From Lepidodermella squamata (Eukaryota > Gastrotricha): DNA of 64,000 nucleotides. Below, one piece after another: positions 57,011 to 64,000 of the stretch. The stretch spans positions 1,612,001 through 1,676,000 of the forward strand of contig JBLDXI010000019.1 in assembly GCA_047495785.1 (NCBI GenBank). Direction: 5' to 3'. The position numbers were made by a program, and so were the translations under genes. Below the pieces are notes generated by a model that had not been told where the DNA came from, searched no databases, and saw nothing but the letters and a program-made list of their open reading frames with translations. Every line of letters begins with the position of its first letter. Position 1 is the stretch's first letter.

Positions 57011-57302
57011 AACAAGAATTCTAAAATAATTTTAATTCGACCCAGTTTGTCAGCACATGCTAATTTTGATGCTAATGCTAATTTTGAGCATCTTAATTAG
57101 AAGATTTTTGTGCAAGAGGCACTCCCACCTGCTGCGGCATTTGCGCATTACGGTCAAGCAAATTTTTCGCCATTTTATTCCGCTTATACCCGCACCTGGC
57201 TTCACGTCATGGCATTCGATAGGGGATAGGGTTTCAGATTTTTACTTAAAACTTGCTCAACATTTATAAATGCATTTTTCATATCGGGTGGTCGACTGAA
57301 CT

Positions 57303-57447
57303 ACCTGCCTAAAATAGAACCAATTTTTTTGCATCGCCACCAAGTCAGTCACGTGCCGGAAAAAGTGAGCGCCAGTTTTTTCTGTCAGTTTTTTCTGTGC
57401 ATCAAAAATCAAAAGCATTACGCCAATCGTTTCTATTTTAGGCAGGT
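57303..57447. repeat. 145-bp foldback with ACCTGCCTAAAATAGAA ends
   Basis: The left end ACCTGCCTAAAATAGAA and the right end TTCTATTTTAGGCAGGT are exact complements across 145 bp. Small MITE-like relic in the spacer upstream of receptor 2. Confidence 0.7.
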
Positions 57448-57783
57448 TATTCTGTCGCCCACCCCGCGTGGATTTTTCCTCGGAAAAAATCACGTGATAT
57501 CAAGGTGGAGTGAGTAATAGCAGAAGGATGCCAATGCTTCTCGTATATCAGCCATTCGTCTCGTCCGCGTCAATGTTCGCATCTCCTTTTCAGCTGCTGC
57601 TAAATATGGATGTTTATTAATATATAATGTTCATTCAGAGAATCGACTACTGAATACAGTTTAATCAGTTAAAAGACTGTCAAAAAATAAAGTTGATGCG
57701 AGTGTTGACGGAAGTTCACCGCCTTCAGAGCAGAGTCGGACGTTCGAAAGGTTTTCGGAGCAGAGTTGGATTTACCATTAGCA

Positions 57784-60246
57784 ATGTTTTCTCTCATATT
57801 ACCGCGAAAATTCTCAATCGCAATAAAAATGCTTCAATTACTTTCGTTAATGCTGCTCATGAGCTATGCAGATTGCCAATCGCGAAAGCCCAATAAACTA
57901 ACCTTTCTTCACTTGGCACCCTTCACAAATGGGGTCTACGGCAATCCAACTTGCCAAGCTGCTATGAACGTGATCATCAACTACACAAATACCCGTCAGG
58001 ACATTCTGCCCGACTATCATCTCGAAATTCGTGTGGAAGATGAAGGAAGTACTGCATATCTATCCCCTAGAAATCTGTTCCGTTATCTCGATAGCTTCAA
58101 AAAAGCTGGAGAGCAGAACTATCCGGGTCCTATAGTATTTGGTACATCGGCGAATTGCCAGCATATTGCCCCGTCTTTAAAAGCTATGAACCTTGTCGAG
58201 TTCTCACCACAGTGCAACGGCCCGTTTTTGGTCGGGCGCAAAAGGTTGTATAACAATCTGTTCAGATTTATCATTCCATCCGAATACATCACGATTGCCG
58301 TGTTGCTTTTCGCTAAGCAAGTCGGTGGTTGGAAAGAGATAGGAGTTGTAACGAATAGCGCTAATGCAAATGATTACATGACTGCTCAATCTCTGTTAAG
58401 AATCGCAACACCGAGCGGCATTAACATAGTCTATTTAGGAATAGCAGACGGCGCAATCACCGAGGAGCACGTTCAACCGCTCAAGGACAGCAATACAAGA
58501 ATCGTCGCCCTCATAACAAGTAATTTGCAGATGTGTGTTAGATTCCTGTGCACGTCTCACAGGCTTGGACTCCGGGCGCCTCAGTACGCGATTTTCATCA
58601 TGTTCAGCTGTTTTTTCCAAGCGGATACCATCGCCCTGCCGTCAGATTGCGCGCGGTCTAATTTGTATGAGCAGCTTGAAATTGTTCTATGGACGGGAAT
58701 GTATCGAGGAACAATGCAATCCATGGTCAAAACGACACTGGGCTATGACGCATCCTGGCTTAATAGCAAGATCGATCAGGAGTTGAATTACAAAAAAGCT
58801 GCGGATGATGATAATCGAGCGTATTGCAGTGATATGGCCATGGCAGCTGTCCTAGCGCTCAACAAGACGGAAACGATTCTTCAGGATGCATTCAACAAGT
58901 CGCTTTTGGATTTTTCGAAAACTCCAGAGTTGGTCGTTCAAGTTACAAACTCTTCTGCAGTTGCCATGGATTTCGTGGGCTTGAGGCTAGGGCATATGAA
59001 GTATTCCGAACGCCTGGAACTTGAAGGGGAAGATATGTGGATAGGGCAAAGGTCCCGTTTGTCCGGTGAAGTCGAAATGATGTACAGAATTACAAGACTG
59101 AACAACGAGGCGGATCTAAATATATCCGCTTATCGAATGACGCAGCTAAGGAAACCTAATTGGATGACAAAATCACGAAATCCACCAAGTGATTTGTCGG
59201 AAGTTTTTGTAATACCCAACGCAATTTCTTTGTCGGCATGTATCGTGGTAAGCGTCATTGCAGGTTTAGCAATTCTCGTACAAATTGCTCAAGCTATCAA
59301 GATTATCAAGCAGCACAGATCAAAAATGTATTTCCACTGCTCATCCAAGCTAGCTTTGTACGCCGGATTCATCTGTCTTGACATCTCAGCGTTTACGTTA
59401 ACATTGGGTGGCAAGTATTTTCATAGCATCAGCTGTATTGCCAAAGTTCTTCTAGTCGCAGTTGGATTCTCAATAATTAGCGGCGTTTTTCTGACGCAGA
59501 GCTTCAGCTACGCCAGAGTAGCAAATTTTCCTCCCAAAAATTCGACGCCAAATCACTCAGCTATGGTTGAAAACGGAAGCTCTATTGCCACCCACCGCTC
59601 AGTTCGAAGTCGCGAAAACAGTACCAGGAGACGAAGGTTGGGTGGAAATTCTTCAATTCGGTTGGGTGGGAGTTCTTCATATCGAATATCTACACGAACG
59701 GAATACTCTGCAAGAACTGACTTTAGATTGAAGTTCCTATCTACCTTGCTCATCGGAATTCCTATCGGTGTTATGCTAATCTGGCTCATTGGCGTTGACC
59801 CAATAAGAACTGATATCAAACTATTACCAGTCGAGTTCGATAACGTGTCTGATAAGTATTTCATAACCAGTTTCAAAATATGCTCGTCCGACTTCTTCAC
59901 CTATTGGATATCGTCTTTGCTAGCCTATGAAACCTTGGTGTTGTTGGTTAGCGGCTTATTAGCCTATCAAATGGGCACCTTACTGATACCGAAGGATTTC
60001 GAAAGCGAATGCAGAGCGCTGAGGTTTGCAATTGCTAAACTCAGCGTGATGTTCTTCTCAACTTGCCTCGCAGTTGTTTGCTTCACGTCTCCTCAAAATG
60101 CGCCCTGGCTTCCGGATTTGGTTCTAGCGATTGGCGCTGTAATTCTGTCTCTGTCAACGAGCTCCTTGTTTTCCTATCTTCTCGGTGCCTCTGTGATGAA
60201 GCCAAGAGCTGGCCGTGGTACAATTACAGTGATGCCCGAAGGTTGA
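57784..60246 (+). CDS. GABA-B-like family C GPCR 2, intronless (820 aa)
   Basis: Close paralogue of the receptor at 51480-53873 with the same Venus-flytrap ectodomain and 7TM layout (PFTNGVYGNPTCQAAM, IGVVTN, LGYDASW, SGLLAYQMGTLLIPKD). The basic loop holds an extra tandem LGGNSSIR/LGGSSSYR repeat caused by a 24-bp duplication. Start: the first in-frame ATG is 57784; an ATG at 57829 (MLQLLSLMLLMSYADCQ) aligns with the paralogue's start and gives 805 aa. A tract of about 230 bp near the ectodomain-TM1 border is nearly identical to receptor 1, suggesting gene conversion. Intronless like its neighbours, so array growth by DNA duplication of an intronless ancestor is likely. Confidence 0.88.
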   Translation: MFSLILPRKFSIAIKMLQLLSLMLLMSYADCQSRKPNKLTFLHLAPFTNGVYGNPTCQAAMNVIINYTNTRQDILPDYHLEIRVEDEGSTAYLSPRNLFRYLDSFKKAGEQNYPGPIVFGTSANCQHIAPSLKAMNLVEFSPQCNGPFLVGRKRLYNNLFRFIIPSEYITIAVLLFAKQVGGWKEIGVVTNSANANDYMTAQSLLRIATPSGINIVYLGIADGAITEEHVQPLKDSNTRIVALITSNLQMCVRFLCTSHRLGLRAPQYAIFIMFSCFFQADTIALPSDCARSNLYEQLEIVLWTGMYRGTMQSMVKTTLGYDASWLNSKIDQELNYKKAADDDNRAYCSDMAMAAVLALNKTETILQDAFNKSLLDFSKTPELVVQVTNSSAVAMDFVGLRLGHMKYSERLELEGEDMWIGQRSRLSGEVEMMYRITRLNNEADLNISAYRMTQLRKPNWMTKSRNPPSDLSEVFVIPNAISLSACIVVSVIAGLAILVQIAQAIKIIKQHRSKMYFHCSSKLALYAGFICLDISAFTLTLGGKYFHSISCIAKVLLVAVGFSIISGVFLTQSFSYARVANFPPKNSTPNHSAMVENGSSIATHRSVRSRENSTRRRRLGGNSSIRLGGSSSYRISTRTEYSARTDFRLKFLSTLLIGIPIGVMLIWLIGVDPIRTDIKLLPVEFDNVSDKYFITSFKICSSDFFTYWISSLLAYETLVLLVSGLLAYQMGTLLIPKDFESECRALRFAIAKLSVMFFSTCLAVVCFTSPQNAPWLPDLVLAIGAVILSLSTSSLFSYLLGASVMKPRAGRGTITVMPEG

Positions 60247-60968
60247 CATTATAAAAAGAGTCTGATCGAGCTTCCAATTTGAAGAAGGAAGAATTTTTAG
60301 AATTAAATCTGATGACTGACTGAGTTTTAATCTCCTAGTTTAAGCAAAGAAGCAATCGTTTAACATGCTCAAAGACAAACGCTAGTGATCAGATGTGGAA
60401 GGGACAATCGTGAAAGAAGCAAAATGGCTTAAATCTATATGATCCAGGTGGTTTCTTGCACATGCTCTCCGATTTCCGCGCATATTGGATGGCACATACT
60501 ACCATTGCTTCCTGTGTTGGTATGATAGAGTTATATCTATCTCTGACGCATCAAGTTCGCCCCTGCAACCGGAAATAGAGACTTCAACGGTTTAATTTCA
60601 AAGTGATGACATTCGAGGCCGTGACCGATTTCAACGTGAATTTGCGTTAAAAGCTTTCATACAGCTAGCTGATCAGGATTTCCACTGCGAAGTTGGCGTT
60701 GGCGGTTTTAGCGAAAGTCTTCAAAATTAAATAGATTTATTTGGCTTCAATACTAGGAAAAATGTAGCTGCTTATAGCTGAAATTTAGCTCACACTGCTA
60801 CTCAGGCTTATGACGCAAGGCATTTCAGTAAATTAAATTAAAAGGCAGTACCTAGTAATTCGATATTTACAGTGGCTGAGTTTTCGCTGCAATACATCAT
60901 GAATTACTTTTAATATCTTTTGATTTTTATGGTCTATTTAATTAATTTAATTTATTTCCTAATAGTGA
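60247..60968. other. Spacer between receptor genes 2 and 3
   Basis: No supported gene. TTTCCTAATAG, an acceptor-like sequence, ends two bases before the ATG of receptor 3. Confidence 0.5.
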
Positions 60969-63353
60969 ATGCCGCTCCAGACAGCTTCAATTCTCCTGCC
61001 TGTTTTACTTTTGGTCAATTTAAATCCAACCGATACCAGAAAGCAGCATAAACTTGTTATACTATCTCTATCACCAATAACTAACGGAATCTACGGTTTC
61101 CCTACATGCGAGGCAGCGAAAAATGTAGTTGTAAACTACACAAATTCCCGTCTTGATATTTTGAGCGATTACCACCTCGAAATCAGGGCAGAGGACGAAG
61201 GAAGCGCTGCAACGTTGGCACCGCGTAATTTCATCCGATTCTTAGACAATTTGAACTCAAAACCTTCTAATGAGACAAACTTCCTATCACCACTTGTATT
61301 AGGAGCTTGGACAAGTTGCAACAACATCTCGCCGACATTAAAAGCTCATTTTTTGACCCAATTCTCTCCTCAATGCATCGGTCCATTTCTAGTTCAAAGG
61401 AGGCAGCAATACAACAATCTTTTCAGGTTCACTTTACCTGGCGAAACCTCTGTCGTGGCAATAGCTCTATTTGCTCGACAAATCGGTTGGAAACAGATTG
61501 GAATAGTCACTAATACTGGTAATATCAATGATTACGTAATAGCGATATCGTTAGTTAAAGTCGGGCCCACGGCTGGGATCGACGTTATCTACCTCGGTAT
61601 TGCCGATGGTGTCATGAATGACGAGCATGTTTTTCCGTTGGTAAACTCAAAAGTTCGGATTGTCGCCCTAATTACGACTAATATCGTAATGTGCGTCCGG
61701 TTTCTTTGCATAACCCATCGATTCGGATTAAGAGCCCCTCAGTATGCGCTGATATTGATGTTCACGTGTTACTTCGACCCTGAGATAGTAGCTATCCCTC
61801 CAGATTGCACTCGAGAGGCTCTATTTGAGCAATTTGAGATAATTATTTGGGCTGGAATGTATCGCGGTATCATACAGACCACAGTGAACTCAACGCTTGG
61901 ATATGACGCTGCTTGGATGAATGAACAAATAAGTCGGGAACTCAGGTTCAGAAAAGCATCAGATGACGACAATCGAGCAAATTGCAATGACGTCACAACA
62001 GGTGCCATCCTCGCCCTGAACAAGAGTGAAACAATTCTGAAAAGAGACTACAACCTTACTCTCAGAGATTTCGCGGCCTACCCAAAGCTGATTGGGAGTG
62101 TTGTTAACCAATCGGCTGCAGAGTTGGATTTTATTGGAATTCGACTCGGGAGGATGAAATATTCCCCCAGACTAGAGATGGACATTGAAAACATGTGGGT
62201 TGGTCAATGGACGAGGCAGACGAATGAAGTCAGAATGCTGTTTAAGGTATATCTGATCGATAGTGGCTTTGACATCAATATTTCGTCTTATTCGATGCAA
62301 CTGTTGAATGAACCAAAGTGGAAGACTCAGTCGAAAGATGCTCCTAAAGACCTGTCTACTGTCATCCATAGATCGGACGAAATTCATGTTATAGCAGTTG
62401 GGATTCTTGTAACGTTAGCTGGACTAAATTGCATTTTTCATATCATTCAATTCTCCGTCATTCTGAAAGCTAAGAACGGCATATATTTTGATAAGGATGC
62501 CAAGTCTTACTTATATTTTGGGTTGGTCCTCCTCGATTTTGGTGCAGTTTTCTCTGTTTTGGAGGGTACTACTCATATGGTGGTCTTCTGCAGTTTAAAA
62601 ATAATTTTCTCATCACTTGGACTAACCCTATGTAATGGCGTCCTCTTAAGCTTAGGATTAGCCATTGTAAAACTTGCGAATTTCCCACGCAAGCTTCGAA
62701 AATCATCGAACGTCGAAACGACCTATTTGCCCTTGCAGAACATGAGTAAACGAAGTTCTATTATGGAGCACCGACGAGCGTCCTCTATCTTGAGCATACC
62801 CGCCGACATCCAGCAACGGCTTTCTACAATTTCACTATCGAAAGTGACCACGAAATCGCGAAAAATCATCCGTTGGATTCAGTTGGCTTTGGTTTCAGTC
62901 TGTGCCTTACTCCTTTTGATTTGGCTCTGCGGTGTCAATCCATTAAGCAACAGACTATTCACCTCGGAGGTCATGTTTGATGAGGCATCAGATTCGTATT
63001 TTGCCATCGATGTCATGTTGTGTTCTTCTGATAACTTTTCGTATTGGCTCCTGGCTCTCGTCGCGCTTAACAGCTTTTTACTAATCATAAGCGGTCTGTT
63101 TTCTTACCAAATGGGTACTTTGTCGGTCCCAAGTGACTGTGAAAGGGAATATAAAGCTGTCCGTTTCAGCATTGTGAATTCGGGCGTTGTGTTTTTCGCT
63201 TTTGTTCTGATTTTCGCCTTATTTTCATCACCAACAATCCCACACTGGATTGCAGATGTCGTTCTTGCCGTAGGCAACACCATGTATTCTTCAACTGATG
63301 GCTTCATCGCTTATTTCTTCATGAGAAGTCAGAGAAACTACAACGTGACATAG
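60969..63353 (+). CDS. GABA-B-like family C GPCR 3, intronless (794 aa)
   Basis: Third receptor of the array, more diverged. Signal peptide MPLQTASILLPVLLLVNLNP. Ectodomain ~22-455 with SPITNGIYGFPTCEAAKN, LEIRAEDEGS, IGIVTNTG, LGYDAAW and APQYALILMF. 7TM core from ~478 (VIAVGILVTLAGLNCIFHI, LTLCNGVLLSLGLAIVKLANF, LLIISGLFSYQMGTLSVPSD). The intracellular loop carries SKRSSIMEHRRASSIL, a possible basophilic kinase site. N-glycosylation motifs (NYT, NLT, NQS, NIS) match an extracellular N-terminal half. Ligand unknown. AATAAA at 63565. Confidence 0.87.
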   Translation: MPLQTASILLPVLLLVNLNPTDTRKQHKLVILSLSPITNGIYGFPTCEAAKNVVVNYTNSRLDILSDYHLEIRAEDEGSAATLAPRNFIRFLDNLNSKPSNETNFLSPLVLGAWTSCNNISPTLKAHFLTQFSPQCIGPFLVQRRQQYNNLFRFTLPGETSVVAIALFARQIGWKQIGIVTNTGNINDYVIAISLVKVGPTAGIDVIYLGIADGVMNDEHVFPLVNSKVRIVALITTNIVMCVRFLCITHRFGLRAPQYALILMFTCYFDPEIVAIPPDCTREALFEQFEIIIWAGMYRGIIQTTVNSTLGYDAAWMNEQISRELRFRKASDDDNRANCNDVTTGAILALNKSETILKRDYNLTLRDFAAYPKLIGSVVNQSAAELDFIGIRLGRMKYSPRLEMDIENMWVGQWTRQTNEVRMLFKVYLIDSGFDINISSYSMQLLNEPKWKTQSKDAPKDLSTVIHRSDEIHVIAVGILVTLAGLNCIFHIIQFSVILKAKNGIYFDKDAKSYLYFGLVLLDFGAVFSVLEGTTHMVVFCSLKIIFSSLGLTLCNGVLLSLGLAIVKLANFPRKLRKSSNVETTYLPLQNMSKRSSIMEHRRASSILSIPADIQQRLSTISLSKVTTKSRKIIRWIQLALVSVCALLLLIWLCGVNPLSNRLFTSEVMFDEASDSYFAIDVMLCSSDNFSYWLLALVALNSFLLIISGLFSYQMGTLSVPSDCEREYKAVRFSIVNSGVVFFAFVLIFALFSSPTIPHWIADVVLAVGNTMYSSTDGFIAYFFMRSQRNYNVT

Positions 63354-64000
63354 TAGCTTTGATTTTCATCCGCCTTTCGCATATACCCCCGCAGCACGTT
63401 TGTAAACCTTTTAGCCTCAACGTTTGATTTCGTGTATGAAATTTCATAGTGTTAGTTGACATTGAGCTTAGAATGCTGGGTGATGATTGCATCAGACAAA
63501 TCACTCATCGCCTATAAAACATCTTAAAATTTGCAATTTCTGGAAAATATTATCAATAATTGTAAATAAACAATGCCTCATTTCTTGAGTTCTGTGTTCC
63601 CAATGAAAAACCATAATTAAAAAAATATGCCATTCGAGCACAAATTTGAAAATGTGTCATGCGGAAGTTAATGTTAATGTTCAGGCTAAAAAGCGTGTTG
63701 CGCTTCGATTTGTGAATCACTAAAACATCCCGCACATAATGCCTGTTTTTGCTCTGCGACGGCGACGTTAGGCGGAATTCCGTCTCTAACAGCCCAGCCT
63801 TGTCGTGCCCATTCCAAAGTCAAAAAGGACAGCAATGCGATGATTTTTCCAGGCGGCGGCTACATAGCATTTTAAATAGTTTTCAACATGAGACGCTTTA
63901 TGCACCTACTCGAAGAATAATAATAATCATATCAAACCGGATTATATGGTTTATTCGGCCACTTTTGCGATTTTCAAAATGCGGGGGGAGATTCTCATCG
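63354..64000. other. 3' flank of the receptor array
   Basis: Contains the AATAAA of receptor 3. No gene seen to the window end. Confidence 0.5.

Larger units (their letters stand above)
53874..57783. other. 3.9-kb spacer between receptor genes 1 and 2
   Basis: Holds the 3' UTR of receptor 1, two weakly supported exon candidates (55247-55446 plus, 56532-57010 minus), a small foldback at 57303-57447, and near 57700 a stretch resembling the 5' flank of receptor 1 (GTTGACGGAAGTTCA). The rest shows no recognised gene. Confidence 0.5.

Noticed and set aside
1-64000. tRNA, rRNA or other structured RNA genes
   Set aside because: None recognised by eye on either strand. A covariance-model scan (tRNAscan-SE, Infernal) would be needed to exclude them.

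Overview
The window is nuclear DNA from an animal. Almost every multi-exon gene has introns of about 45-60 bp with GT..AG ends. The proteins are animal types: coagulation factor 5/8 type C (discoidin) with LamG and PAN modules, peritrophin-type chitin-binding (CBM14) domains, GABA-B-like family C GPCRs, RhoGAPs, an ORMDL protein and kinase-ankyrin proteins. Short introns, close gene spacing, tandem paralogue arrays and many small TIR elements suggest a small, compact, fast-evolving bilaterian genome. An appendicularian tunicate, a tardigrade or another miniaturised invertebrate would fit, but I cannot name the lineage from sequence alone.

Left part (1-19125, minus strand): a tandem segmental duplication. 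Each unit has a large secreted adhesion-type protein (PAN, F5/8 C, LamG) followed upstream by a kinase-like/ankyrin gene. The right unit is intact (8291-14880 and 17327-19125). In the left unit the adhesion gene runs off the window (<1-3812). Its kinase copy (4561-7989) is a pseudogene: it lacks exon 1, has a 53-codon deletion and carries a 598-bp foldback element inside a coding exon. Because the copies are paralogous, each gives an empty-site control for insertions in the other. A decayed Mutator-like transposon and a 523-bp element with 9-bp target duplications lie between the right-hand pair.

Middle part (19126-32700): a divergent pair of single-exon RhoGAP genes (20161-21105 minus, 24535-25266 plus), a secreted protein with a helical N-terminal half and a cysteine-rich tail (26146-27890), an intronless ORMDL gene (29153-29602), and a third kinase-ankyrin gene (29845-31649 minus) that keeps more catalytic residues than its relative at 17327-19125.

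Right part (32737-63353, plus strand): four tandem genes for an unusual secreted fusion, signal peptide - two CBM14 - LamG-like - papain propeptide - papain (C1) protease, with the catalytic Cys, His and Asn present in all four. Three intronless GABA-B-like receptor genes in tandem follow. The likely biology is chitin-tethered cysteine proteases made as a multigene set, next to an expanded receptor set. Both arrays show signs of gene conversion.

Gene models were assembled by hand from splice sites and checked by reading phase. All protein-coding models with listed exons close in frame.
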